The position numbers and the translations under genes were made by a program. From CAYLOC01 sp964385195 (GTDB taxonomy: Bacteria > Actinomycetota > Actinomycetes > Propionibacteriales > Nocardioidaceae), in contig CAYLOC010000145.1 of NCBI GenBank assembly GCA_964385195.1, positions 1 to 8,776 on the forward strand: a stretch of 8,776 nt of DNA. The letters run 5' to 3'. Position 1 is the first letter of the stretch. Each line of letters begins with the position of its first letter. Positions 1 to 6,859 of the stretch are shown here, in pieces. The notes below the pieces were generated by a model. The model was not told where the DNA came from, did no database searches, and saw only the letters and a program-made list of their open reading frames with translations.

Positions 1-1176
1 TCAGTAGCCGATGGGGAGGCCCGCGTAGTTCTCCGCGAGGCCGGCCGCTGCTGCCTCGGAGGAGGCGACCCACTCCAACTGTGAGCGCTGGAGCTGTGCG
101 TCGAACGGGTCACCGGAGATGTGCAGCATCGAGGTCATCCACCACGAGAAGTGCGTACAGCGCCAGACCCTCCGTAGCGCGGTCGCGGAGTAGGAGTCGG
201 CGATCTCCGGGCGGTCGTGCCGAAGCCAGGCAACCAAGGCTCCAGAGAGCAGGGCCACGTCGGCGATCGCGAGGTTAAGCCCCTTTGCGCCGGTCGGTGG
301 GACGATATGGGCGGCGTCTCCGGCAAGGAACAGGCGACCATGTTGCATGGGACTCGCGACGAAGCTGCGCATCGGCAGGATCGACTTCTCCGTGATCGGG
401 CCGCGGTGCAGCTCCCAGCCGTCCTGCCCGTGCCCGAGCCGGGTAGCCAGCGCGTCCCAGATTCTGTCGTCGGACCAGTTCGCGATGTCGTCGTCGGTAC
501 TCACCTGCAGGTAGAGCCGGCTGACCGTCTGCGAGCGCATGCTGTGGAGTGCGAACCCATCTGGATGCCAGGCATAGATCAGGTCGTCGGTGGAGGGTGG
601 AACGTCGGCGAGAATGCCCAGCCATGAGTAGGGGTACACCCGCTCCCATGTCTGCTGCAGGTCCGGGGGGATCACGTGACGGCTTGGGCCGTGGAACCCG
701 TCACAGCCCGCGATGGCCTCGCACTCCACGGAGCAACGTGTCCCGTCGGTGTCGGTGAAGCTGACCCGCGGGTGGTCGGTCTCCACATCGTGCAGCGCGA
801 CGTCGTTGACCTCGTAGTACGCCGCCTGGGCGTCCGCGGCACGGGCAGCCATCAGGTCCTTGGTCAGTTGCGTCTGGCCGTACACCCACACCGGCCGGCC
901 CGTGAGCTTGACGAAGTCGACATGATGGCGGCGACCTGGCCACTGCAGGTAGATCCCGCGATGCTCGTAGCCTTCCGCATGGATCCGGTCGGCGAGTCCG
1001 ACCTGCTCCAGCAGATCGACGCTGGAGGACTCCAGTATCCCGGCCCGGATACGGCTTTGGACGTACTCAGCGCTGCGTCGTTCCAGTAGCACCGAGTCGA
1101 TCCCGGCACGATGCAGCAGGTGCGACAGCAACAGACCGGCGGGCCCCGCTCCGATGATGACCACCTGCGTTCGCAT
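1..1176 (-). CDS. pobA: 4-hydroxybenzoate 3-monooxygenase (p-hydroxybenzoate hydroxylase)
   Basis: This FAD-dependent group A monooxygenase converts 4-hydroxybenzoate, O2 and NAD(P)H to protocatechuate in the cytoplasm and so feeds the pca operon next door. The 391-aa product is complete and close to the 394 aa of the Pseudomonas enzyme. It has the N-terminal FAD dinucleotide fold GAGPAG (residues 9-14), the RIRAGILE segment (42-49), a CDG motif (158-160) and the FAD-ribityl motif GDAAHIVPPTGAKG (286-299). Substrate-site residues of the Pseudomonas enzyme are kept: Tyr201, Ser212, Arg214, Arg220 and Pro293 at the same numbers, and Tyr384 in ENYAGLP matching Tyr385. The ATG follows AGGAGG with a 4-nt spacer, and this site overlaps the iclR stop codon, so pobA is probably co-transcribed with and coupled to iclR. 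The stop codon is the first three bases of the window. Identification is firm; whether it prefers NADH or NADPH is not settled by eye. Confidence 0.97.
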   Translation of the reverse strand: MRTQVVIIGAGPAGLLLSHLLHRAGIDSVLLERRSAEYVQSRIRAGILESSSVDLLEQVGLADRIHAEGYEHRGIYLQWPGRRHHVDFVKLTGRPVWVYGQTQLTKDLMAARAADAQAAYYEVNDVALHDVETDHPRVSFTDTDGTRCSVECEAIAGCDGFHGPSRHVIPPDLQQTWERVYPYSWLGILADVPPSTDDLIYAWHPDGFALHSMRSQTVSRLYLQVSTDDDIANWSDDRIWDALATRLGHGQDGWELHRGPITEKSILPMRSFVASPMQHGRLFLAGDAAHIVPPTGAKGLNLAIADVALLSGALVAWLRHDRPEIADSYSATALRRVWRCTHFSWWMTSMLHISGDPFDAQLQRSQLEWVASSEAAAAGLAENYAGLPIGY

Positions 1177-1185
1177 GCCGCCTCC

Positions 1186-1956
1186 TCACGTCCGGCTCAG
1201 GTCTGTCTCGATCGCCGCAGCCGTCTTGAGCAAGGGCCCGAGGTGTTCGCGCAACTGTGCCTTGGTGACCCGGCTGACCTGCGAGGACACGTTGACTGCG
1301 GCCACGACGCGGCCGGACTTGTCGCGGATAGGTGCGGCCATGGACCGCAGTCCGAGTTCTAGCTCTTGGTCTACCAGGGCGTAGCCGTCCTGGCGGATGG
1401 TAGCCAGGTCCCCGCGCAAGGACTCCCGGTCGGTGACGGTTCGCTTGGTCAGCGGCTGCAGCGGCGTCTGGTCCAGGTAGGTGCGCAGTTCCTCCTCGCT
1501 CAGGTCTGCCAGAAGGACCCGACCCATCGACGTCGCGTATGCGGGGAAACGGGTGCCCACGCTGATCGCAACGGTCATGATCCGTGAGGTCGGGACCCGC
1601 GCGACGTACACGATGTCACTGCCGTCGAGGACCGAGACCGAAGACGACTCATTCGTGTGCGCTACCAAACCTTCAAGGTGCGGCTCCGCGATCGCTGGAA
1701 GGGACATGCTGGACAGGTAGGCGTAACCGAGCTCCAGCACCCGGGGAGCGAGCCGGAACAGCTTGCCGTCGGTGTGGACGTAACCCAGGTCGACCAGCGT
1801 CAGCAGGAACCTCCGGGCACCGGCCCTCGTCAGGCCGGTGGCGCGGGCGACCTCGCTCAAGGTCATTTCGGGGCGCTCCGGACCGAAGGCGGTGATCACG
1901 CTGAGGCCGCGCACCAGCGACTGTACGTGGTGGCTGGGCCGGGTCTCTGGATCCAC
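1186..1956 (-). CDS. IclR-family regulator of 4-hydroxybenzoate/protocatechuate catabolism (PcaR/PcaU/PobR type)
   Basis: This is a DNA-binding regulator, probably sensing an aromatic acid or a pathway intermediate. With the chosen start it has 256 aa. An N-terminal winged helix-turn-helix (about residues 10-70) starts with HVQSLVRGLSVITAF and includes MTLSEVARATGLTRAGARRF, wording typical of the beta-ketoadipate PcaR/PcaU/PobR branch of the family. The IclR effector domain follows (about 85-250), with YATSMGRVLLADLSEEEL and the conserved GYALVDQELELGLRSMAAP stretch. The frame stays open to a TTG at 2019, but that codon has no good ribosome site, and a GTG at 1968 has AGG directly against it. 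The GTG at 1956 has GGAGGT 4 nt upstream, so I chose it. The gene is divergent from pcaI and 9 nt upstream of pobA, which suggests it controls both units and itself. Family is clear; the inducer, and repressor versus activator, are not. Confidence 0.92.
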   Translation of the reverse strand: MDPETRPSHHVQSLVRGLSVITAFGPERPEMTLSEVARATGLTRAGARRFLLTLVDLGYVHTDGKLFRLAPRVLELGYAYLSSMSLPAIAEPHLEGLVAHTNESSSVSVLDGSDIVYVARVPTSRIMTVAISVGTRFPAYATSMGRVLLADLSEEELRTYLDQTPLQPLTKRTVTDRESLRGDLATIRQDGYALVDQELELGLRSMAAPIRDKSGRVVAAVNVSSQVSRVTKAQLREHLGPLLKTAAAIETDLSRT

Positions 1957-1960
1957 GGGT

Positions 1961-1966
1961 ACCTCC
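1961..1966 (-). promoter_or_regulatory. Ribosome binding site that decides the iclR start
   Basis: Read on the minus strand this is GGAGGT, followed by ACCC and then the GTG at 1956-1954. It is the only good Shine-Dalgarno match ahead of any candidate start of the regulator. It lies 4 bp from the -35 box of the oppositely oriented pca promoter, so the two signals are packed together. Confidence 0.6.
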
Positions 1967-1970
1967 ACCC

Positions 1971-2000
1971 TTGACGTCGGGCCGTTCTTATTCCTAACAT
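1971..2000 (+). promoter_or_regulatory. Putative sigma-70-like promoter of the pca operon
   Basis: TTGACG (1971-1976) and TAACAT (1995-2000) are separated by 18 bp, a good match to the housekeeping actinobacterial promoter form. Transcription would begin at about 2007, giving a leader of roughly 39 nt before the pcaI ATG at 2046. The surrounding bases are AT-rich against a GC-rich background. The assignment is by eye; no start site is known. If the regulator starts at 1956, this promoter lies wholly in the intergenic region. Confidence 0.55.
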
Positions 2001-2017
2001 ATGTGCGTATGCTGAAC
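1984..2017. promoter_or_regulatory. Operator-like dyad between iclR and pcaI
   Basis: A perfect 8-bp palindrome ACATATGT (1997-2004) has its centre between 2000 and 2001. GTTC (1984-1987) and GAAC (2014-2017) sit symmetrically about the same centre as an outer pair of half-sites. Ten of the 17 base pairs of the 34-bp dyad match. The inner palindrome covers part of the proposed pca -10 box. Position next to an IclR gene and between divergent units suggests it is the regulator's binding site; this is inference from location and symmetry only. Confidence 0.4.
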
Positions 2018-2045
2018 AAGCCCTAACGCGGATTGAAGAGAGGCG

Positions 2046-2861
2046 ATGGCAGAAATCATCAGTCTGCACGATGCCATCGCCGTTCTGGTACATGACGGCG
2101 ACACGGTTGCTTTGGAGGGCTTCACCCATCTCATTCCCACCCAAGCGGGCCACGAGATCATCCGGCAGGGTCGGCGCAACCTGACCCTGGTACGGATGAC
2201 GCCGGACCTGGTCTATGACCAGATGATCGGCATGGGTACGGCGACCGGGCTGGTGTTCAGCTGGGGCGGGAACCCGGGCGTCGGGTCGCTGCATAGGTTC
2301 CGCGACGCGGTGGAGAACGGCTGGCCGCACCCGTTGACGATCGATGAGCACAGCCATGCCGGGATGGCGAACCGGTACGTCGCCGGCGCGTCGCACCTTC
2401 CGTTCGCGGTACTCCGGGGTTACCAGGGCTCCGGCCTGGTCACTCGCAGCGACACGATCGGCACGGTGACCTGCCCGTTCACCGGCGAGGAGCTGGCCGC
2501 GGTGGCGGCGCTGAACCCGGACGTGACGATCGTCCACGCCCAGCAGGCGGACCGCGCGGGAAACGTACAGATGTGGGGCATCGTCGGAGTGCAGAAGGAG
2601 GCCGCACTGGCCGCCGACCGGGTGCTGGTCACCGTCGAGGAGATCGTCGACGAACTCGCCCCCCGCCCCGGTGCCGTCGTGCTGCCGAACTGGGTGGTGA
2701 CGGCCGTTGCCGAGGTTCCCGGCGGCGCGTACCCGTCGTACGCGGCGGGATACTACCAACGGGACAACGCCTTCTACACCGCCTGGGACCCGATCAGCAG
2801 GGAGCGCGACACGTTCACGGCCTGGATGAACGAGCACGTCTTGGAGGCGGGTCCTCGATGA
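2046..2861 (+). CDS. pcaI: 3-oxoadipate CoA-transferase, alpha subunit (GctA-like)
   Basis: With PcaJ this would move CoA from succinyl-CoA to beta-ketoadipate, making beta-ketoadipyl-CoA for the thiolase step. The 271-aa product is a family I CoA-transferase alpha subunit, with an early GDTVALEGFTH region (about residues 18-28), the segment VFSWGGNPGVGSLHRF (70-85), and a HAQQADRAGNVQMWG segment in the second half. It is longer than the roughly 230-aa Pseudomonas PcaI and looks more like the glutaconate CoA-transferase (GctA) branch found in actinomycete pca clusters. The ATG is preceded by the purine-rich GAAGAGAGG. It is the first gene of the operon, downstream of the promoter at 1971-2000, and its TGA overlaps the pcaJ ATG by 4 nt. 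The function is assigned largely from operon context; glutaconate or another dicarboxylate cannot be excluded from sequence alone. Confidence 0.88.
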   Translation: MAEIISLHDAIAVLVHDGDTVALEGFTHLIPTQAGHEIIRQGRRNLTLVRMTPDLVYDQMIGMGTATGLVFSWGGNPGVGSLHRFRDAVENGWPHPLTIDEHSHAGMANRYVAGASHLPFAVLRGYQGSGLVTRSDTIGTVTCPFTGEELAAVAALNPDVTIVHAQQADRAGNVQMWGIVGVQKEAALAADRVLVTVEEIVDELAPRPGAVVLPNWVVTAVAEVPGGAYPSYAAGYYQRDNAFYTAWDPISRERDTFTAWMNEHVLEAGPR

Positions 2862-3625
2862 GCGAGTGGACGGCGCAGGAGATGATGACGATCGCCTCGT
2901 CACGGGCACTCGCGGACGCGCGGACGTGTTTCGTCGGGATCGGCCTGCCCAGCGCCGCCGCGAACCTGGCCCGCGCCACCGGCCGGCCGGATCTGGTCCT
3001 GATCTACGAGTCGGGCACGATCGGTGCCAAGCCCGCCGTACTGCCGCTGTCGATCGGCGATGGGGAGTTGGCCGACACCGCCGATACCGTGGTCCCCATC
3101 CCCGAGATCTTCAACTACTGGCTCCAGGGTGGGCGTTGTGACGTGGGGTTCCTGGGAGCGGCGCAGGTGGACCGGTTCGGCAACATCAACACCACCGTGA
3201 TCCCGCGCGCGGGGCAGTCCGACCTTCGTCTCCCGGGCGCCGGCGGGGCACCCGAGATCGCCGCGCACGCCGGGAAGGTGCTCATCACCGCACGGCACTC
3301 GACGAGGGTCTTCGTGGAGAAGCTTGGTTTCATCACCACCGTTGGGTACGGCGAGCACCCCGGCGACCGTGCTCGGCTCGGTCTTCCCGGCGCCGGACCG
3401 GTGGAAGTCATCACCGACCTGGGCATCATGGAACCCGACCAGGACACCTGCGAGCTCACGCTCACCGCCGTGCACCCGGGCGTGGATGTCGACGCGGTCA
3501 AGGACGCGACGGGGTGGCCGCTGCGCGTCGCCGATGAGGTGACGACCACGGCGCCCCCCACGGAGAAGGAGCTGGCTGCGCTACGGGAACTGCACCGTCG
3601 TACCGAGGAGGCACATCATGGCTGA
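2858..3625 (+). CDS. pcaJ: 3-oxoadipate CoA-transferase, beta subunit (GctB-like)
   Basis: This is the catalytic partner of PcaI. The 255-aa product starts at the ATG inside the ATGA overlap with pcaI, with GGAGG 10 nt upstream. The reading frame is open further upstream, but that part lies within pcaI and is not expected to be translated. IYESGTIGA (residues 49-57) places Glu51 where family I CoA-transferases carry the Glu that forms the acyl-CoA intermediate; classical PcaJ has SENG here, so ESG is the variant form. A DVGFLGAAQVDRFGNINTT segment (about 95-113) is typical of the beta fold. The last bases overlap pcaH by 8 nt, and the pcaH ribosome site lies inside this gene. The subunit identity is clear; substrate is inferred from the operon, as for PcaI. 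Confidence 0.89.
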   Translation: MSEWTAQEMMTIASSRALADARTCFVGIGLPSAAANLARATGRPDLVLIYESGTIGAKPAVLPLSIGDGELADTADTVVPIPEIFNYWLQGGRCDVGFLGAAQVDRFGNINTTVIPRAGQSDLRLPGAGGAPEIAAHAGKVLITARHSTRVFVEKLGFITTVGYGEHPGDRARLGLPGAGPVEVITDLGIMEPDQDTCELTLTAVHPGVDVDAVKDATGWPLRVADEVTTTAPPTEKELAALRELHRRTEEAHHG

Positions 3626-4301
3626 GGCGCTGGATCCCCCTTATCGCTTCCCCGACTACCGGTCGACGCCGCTGCGATCGCCGTCCCGGGCATTGGTGTT
3701 GCCACCGCCGGGCCTGGCTGAGCTGACGGCCCCCGTCCTCGGCGACGGTGACGTGCGCGACACCGACTCCGACCTCACGATGCACGGGGACGCGGAACCG
3801 CTGGGGGAGCGGATCATCGTGCACGGGCGGGTCACCGACGCCGACGGTAAGCCGCTGCGTCACACCCTGGTAGAGGTGTGGCAGGCCAACTCCGCAGGAC
3901 GGTACCGGCACTCCGGCGACCAGCACCCGGCCCCGCTGGACCCGAACTTCGCCGGCGCCGGGCGTGCGGTCACCGACGACCAGGGGCGGTACCGGTTCGT
4001 CACGATCAAACCGGGGCCGTACCCGTGGAAGAACCACACCAACGCCTGGCGCCCGGCACACATCCACTTCTCCCTGTTCGGCCGCGCCTTCATCCAGCGG
4101 CTGGTCACCCAGATGTACTTCCCCGGCGACCCGCTGTTCTACCAGGACCCGATCTTCAACTCGGTCCGCGACGAGCGCGCCCGCAAGCGGATGATCTCCG
4201 CCTACGACCACGCGACGACGGTGGAGGAGTGGGCGACCGGATACCGGTTCGACATCGTCCTCGGCGGTGCCGCCGCGACCCCGACGGAGGACGACAGATG
4301 A
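3618..4301 (+). CDS. pcaH: Protocatechuate 3,4-dioxygenase, beta subunit
   Basis: This is the iron-bearing subunit of the intradiol ring-cleaving dioxygenase that turns protocatechuate into 3-carboxy-cis,cis-muconate. The 227-aa sequence keeps the whole Fe(III) site of the Pseudomonas enzyme: Tyr96 (GRYRH), Tyr135 (KPGPYPW), His148 and His150 (RPAHIHF), matching Tyr408, Tyr447, His460 and His462 with identical spacing. Arg145 matches the active-site Arg457. LDPNFAGAGRAVTDDQGRYRF (starting at residue 107) and VTQMYFPGDPL are further family hallmarks. The ATG at 3618 has GAGGAGG 6 nt upstream and overlaps the end of pcaJ by 8 nt. The gene ends in a 4-nt ATGA overlap with pcaG, as suits two subunits needed in equal amounts. 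Confidence 0.97.
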   Translation: MAEALDPPYRFPDYRSTPLRSPSRALVLPPPGLAELTAPVLGDGDVRDTDSDLTMHGDAEPLGERIIVHGRVTDADGKPLRHTLVEVWQANSAGRYRHSGDQHPAPLDPNFAGAGRAVTDDQGRYRFVTIKPGPYPWKNHTNAWRPAHIHFSLFGRAFIQRLVTQMYFPGDPLFYQDPIFNSVRDERARKRMISAYDHATTVEEWATGYRFDIVLGGAAATPTEDDR

Positions 4302-4903
4302 CCGAGTACATCTACGACGTCACCGACGCCGCCGTCACTGCGGGGCCGACCCCGTCGCAGACCGTCGGCCCGTTCTTCCACATCGGGTTGCCCTATGACA
4401 CCGGCCCCGATGTCGCCGGCCCCGACCGCCCTGGTGTGATCCGGCTGCACGGGCGGGTGCTCGACGGTGCGGGGAACCCGGTTCCCGACTCGCTGGTGGA
4501 GATCTGGCAGCCGGACGAGACCGGGGACCTCGTCACTGCCGGTGGTGTGTACGCCGAGGTCACCGGTACCGGCTTTCGCGGCTTCGGCCGTGCCCAGGCA
4601 GGCTCCGACGGCCACTACAGCTTCCGGACCGTGCGGCCGGGCGCCGTGTCCACCACCGACGGTGCCCCTCAAGCGCCGCACATCGCCATGCAGGTGTTCG
4701 CTCGCGGCATGCTGCGGCAGGTGGCTACCCGCGTGTACTTCCCCGAGGACGCTGACGCCCACGTCTCCGACCCTCTGCTGTCCGCGCTGCCGGAGGACCG
4801 GCGGAGCACCCTGGTCGCGTCGGCAGACCCGGACGGCTACCGTTTCGACGTACATCTGCAAGGCGACCAGGAGACCGTGTTCCTTGACATCTTCCGTCGG
4901 TGA
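4298..4903 (+). CDS. pcaG: Protocatechuate 3,4-dioxygenase, alpha subunit
   Basis: This is the non-catalytic partner of PcaH in the (alpha-beta)n dioxygenase. The 201-aa product opens with the alpha-subunit hallmark TPSQTVGPFFHIGLPY (residues 18-33) and has the intradiol core LVEIWQPDETGDL (66-78). Where PcaH has the iron ligands RPAHIHF, this subunit has APHIAM (126-131), and the tyrosine ligands are not in place, so it cannot bind iron in the usual way; that is normal for PcaG. The ATG at 4298 is in the ATGA overlap with pcaH, with GGAGG 7 nt upstream. The frame is open far upstream, but that part lies within pcaH. The last 20 nt overlap the proposed TTG start of pcaB. Confidence 0.96.
   Translation: MTEYIYDVTDAAVTAGPTPSQTVGPFFHIGLPYDTGPDVAGPDRPGVIRLHGRVLDGAGNPVPDSLVEIWQPDETGDLVTAGGVYAEVTGTGFRGFGRAQAGSDGHYSFRTVRPGAVSTTDGAPQAPHIAMQVFARGMLRQVATRVYFPEDADAHVSDPLLSALPEDRRSTLVASADPDGYRFDVHLQGDQETVFLDIFRR
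4869..4874 (+). promoter_or_regulatory. Ribosome binding site supporting a TTG start of pcaB
   Basis: AGGAGA sits inside the 3' end of pcaG, 9 nt before the TTG at 4884-4886. No ATG exists in the pcaB frame near the expected N-terminus, so this site is the main reason for choosing the rare start codon. Confidence 0.55.
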
Positions 4904-6086
4904 TCCGCTGCCCGGTCCGGCCGTGGCCGGTCTGCTGTCACCGGTGACGGTCGACACCGCTGCTGAGTCGCTGACCGGAGACCAGGCAGTCGTCGCGGCG
5001 ATGGTCCGCGCCGAGACCGCGCTGCTGCGCGCGTTGGCCGACACGGGAATCGCTCCAGCGGAGCCGGTACGACGAGCCGCCGAGCACCTGGACGGCTACG
5101 TGGTCCCGGCACTGCAGTTGGCGCATGCGTCGACCTCGGGCGGCAATCCCGTGATCCCGCTGGTTGGTCTGCTCCGGGAGGCCGTGGGCGCCGACATGGC
5201 GGCGTGGGTGCACCACGGGGCCACGAGCCAGGACATCCTGGACACCGCGTTGATGCTCGTCGCGGACGACGTGCAGCGACGTGTGGAGGCGGACCTGGTG
5301 CGCCTCAGCCAGACACTGGCCGAGCTTGCCCGGTCGCTCCGTGACGTCCCCGCCGTGGCGCGGACGCTGTCGCAGCAGGCGCTGCCCACCACGATGGGTT
5401 TCCGGGCCGCCGGATGGCTGACGGGTGTCCACGACGCCCTCCGTGTACTGCGTGCGCTGCGGCTGCCGGCGTCCCTGGGTGGACCCGTCGGCACCGCCGC
5501 TGCGTACGGCGAGCGTGGTCGAGACGTGCTGGCTGCGTACGCCGACCGGCTGGGGCTGGCGCTGGAGCCCGTCAGCTGGCACACCCGCCGTACCCCGGTG
5601 CTCGCCGTCGCACACGCGGCCACCGTGACGGGCGGGGCATGCGGCACCCTGGCCGCCGATGTCGTACAGCTGGCGCAGACCGAGGTCGGCGAGGTGCGTG
5701 AGGCTGTGGGCGGCGGGTCGTCGTCGATGCCGCACAAGGCCAATCCTGCTCAGGCGGTGCTGGTGCTGGCCGGCGCGCAGCAGATCCCCGCATTGGCGGC
5801 AACGTTGGGTGTCTCGGCCGTCGCAGGCACCGAGCGGCCACCGGGTCCGTGGCATGCGGAGTGGCAACCCCTGCGGCAGATCCTGTGCCTTGCCGGCGCA
5901 GCCGCCCAGCGCACAGCGGCGCTGGCCGAGGGCCTGGTCTTCGACCACGATGCCATCAGGTCCCACGTCGAGGACCTCCGCGACCGGCTCGGGGAGAACG
6001 ACGCGTGGGTCGATCGGCATGTGCAGGCCGCGCTCCCATGGGTGGATCACGTCCTGCATGCGCACGAGGAGGCGCTGCGGTCGTGA
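4884..6086 (+). CDS. pcaB: 3-carboxy-cis,cis-muconate cycloisomerase
   Basis: This enzyme lactonises 3-carboxy-cis,cis-muconate, the PcaHG product, to gamma-carboxymuconolactone. It belongs to the fumarase/aspartase superfamily, which works as homotetramers. The 400-aa product has the conserved HHGATSQDILDTALML segment (110-125), the superfamily signature SSSMPHKANP (279-288), whose Ser-containing loop serves as general base, and ERPPGPWHAEWQPL (317-330), typical of cycloisomerases in this group. I start it at TTG 4884, which has AGGAGA 9 nt upstream and yields an N-terminus MTSSVGDPLPG before the first conserved block. The frame is open much further upstream, but only as a shadow of pcaG. 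A GTG at 4923 is the alternative and would remove 13 residues. The length is below the roughly 450 aa of Pseudomonas PcaB. The TGA overlaps the pcaD GTG by 4 nt. Confidence 0.93.
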   Translation: MTSSVGDPLPGPAVAGLLSPVTVDTAAESLTGDQAVVAAMVRAETALLRALADTGIAPAEPVRRAAEHLDGYVVPALQLAHASTSGGNPVIPLVGLLREAVGADMAAWVHHGATSQDILDTALMLVADDVQRRVEADLVRLSQTLAELARSLRDVPAVARTLSQQALPTTMGFRAAGWLTGVHDALRVLRALRLPASLGGPVGTAAAYGERGRDVLAAYADRLGLALEPVSWHTRRTPVLAVAHAATVTGGACGTLAADVVQLAQTEVGEVREAVGGGSSSMPHKANPAQAVLVLAGAQQIPALAATLGVSAVAGTERPPGPWHAEWQPLRQILCLAGAAAQRTAALAEGLVFDHDAIRSHVEDLRDRLGENDAWVDRHVQAALPWVDHVLHAHEEALRS

Positions 6087-6859
6087 GTGGGGACGCTGTC
6101 GCCCTGCACTACGTCCTGGACGGCTGTCCGGACTCGCCTGCGCTGTTCCTGGGGCCGTCCGTGGGTACGACAGTCAAGCTGTGGAACGCGCAGGTCCGCA
6201 GTCTCGCCGAGCACTATCGGCTGGTGCGCTTTGACACGAGGGGTCACGGTCGTTCACCGGTCCCGCCGGGGCCGTATTCGGTCGCTGACCTGGCTGCCGA
6301 CGTGGTGGGGTTGGCCGATGCGCTCGGCGTCGAGCGGTTCGCCTACGCCGGGATCTCCCTCGGCGGGGCGGTTGGCCAGTTCCTCGCTGCCCACCATCCC
6401 GGTCGGGTGACGGCGCTGCTGCTGTGTGCGACCGGTCCGTCGTTCGGTGACGCACAGGCATGGCGCGATCGTGCCGCCCGGGTGCGTGCGGACGGGATGG
6501 GGTGGCTGGTGGAGCCGACCCGGGAACGCTGGTTCCCGCCGGCGTTCGCGGAGACGCCTGCTGCACAAGCACTGCTGGACACCTTTGCTGCACAGCCCCC
6601 GGAGGGGTACGCCGGGTGCTGTGATGCGCTGGCCGGGTGCGACCTGCGCGGCCTTCTGGGCCGGATCACCGCACCCACACGCGTCATCGCCGGTGCCGAG
6701 GACCCGGTCAGTGGCCCGGACGTGGCACATAGCTTGGTCGAGGGCATTCCCACAGCGGATCTCGTCGTTCTTGACGGCGTCTCGCACATCGTCAACCTGC
6801 CGCGCCCGGACGCCTTCACCGGCGCCGTCATCGAGCATCTGGAGGGAATCCGTGACTGA
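6083..6859 (+). CDS. pcaD: 3-oxoadipate enol-lactonase
   Basis: This alpha/beta hydrolase opens beta-ketoadipate enol-lactone to beta-ketoadipate, the step after PcaC. The 258-aa product has the nucleophile elbow GISLGG (90-95) with Ser92, the acid Asp207 in GAEDPVS, and His235 in DGVSHIVNLPRPDAF, a complete catalytic triad. An oxyanion-region LGPSVGTT (23-30) replaces the common HG motif, as is usual in PcaD. The GTG start is in a GTGA overlap with the pcaB stop and follows GAGGAGG by 10 nt. The frame is open upstream within pcaB, which I treat as shadow. In several actinomycetes this protein is fused to PcaC as PcaL; here it ends in its own TGA, 8 nt inside the start of pcaC. Confidence 0.94.
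   Translation: MSGDAVALHYVLDGCPDSPALFLGPSVGTTVKLWNAQVRSLAEHYRLVRFDTRGHGRSPVPPGPYSVADLAADVVGLADALGVERFAYAGISLGGAVGQFLAAHHPGRVTALLLCATGPSFGDAQAWRDRAARVRADGMGWLVEPTRERWFPPAFAETPAAQALLDTFAAQPPEGYAGCCDALAGCDLRGLLGRITAPTRVIAGAEDPVSGPDVAHSLVEGIPTADLVVLDGVSHIVNLPRPDAFTGAVIEHLEGIRD

Noticed and set aside
2573..2857. N-terminal extension of pcaJ by about 95 residues
   Set aside because: It lies within pcaI in another frame, is Arg-rich like a GC-rich shadow, and the ATG at 2858 has a ribosome site and matches the family N-terminus.
1896..2909. Long minus-strand open frame of 337 codons opposite pcaI
   Set aside because: It is antisense to a well-supported gene, has no recognisable domain, and its composition is that of a third-position GC artefact.
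4467..4883. N-terminal extension of pcaB inside pcaG
   Set aside because: The predicted residues are Arg/Thr/Pro/Cys-rich shadow sequence with no family similarity; conserved PcaB sequence starts only after about 4920.
4938..6065. Long minus-strand open frame of 375 codons opposite pcaB
   Set aside because: It is a mirror of pcaB with His/Arg/Gln-rich sequence and no motif; pcaB carries the fumarase-family signature in the other strand.
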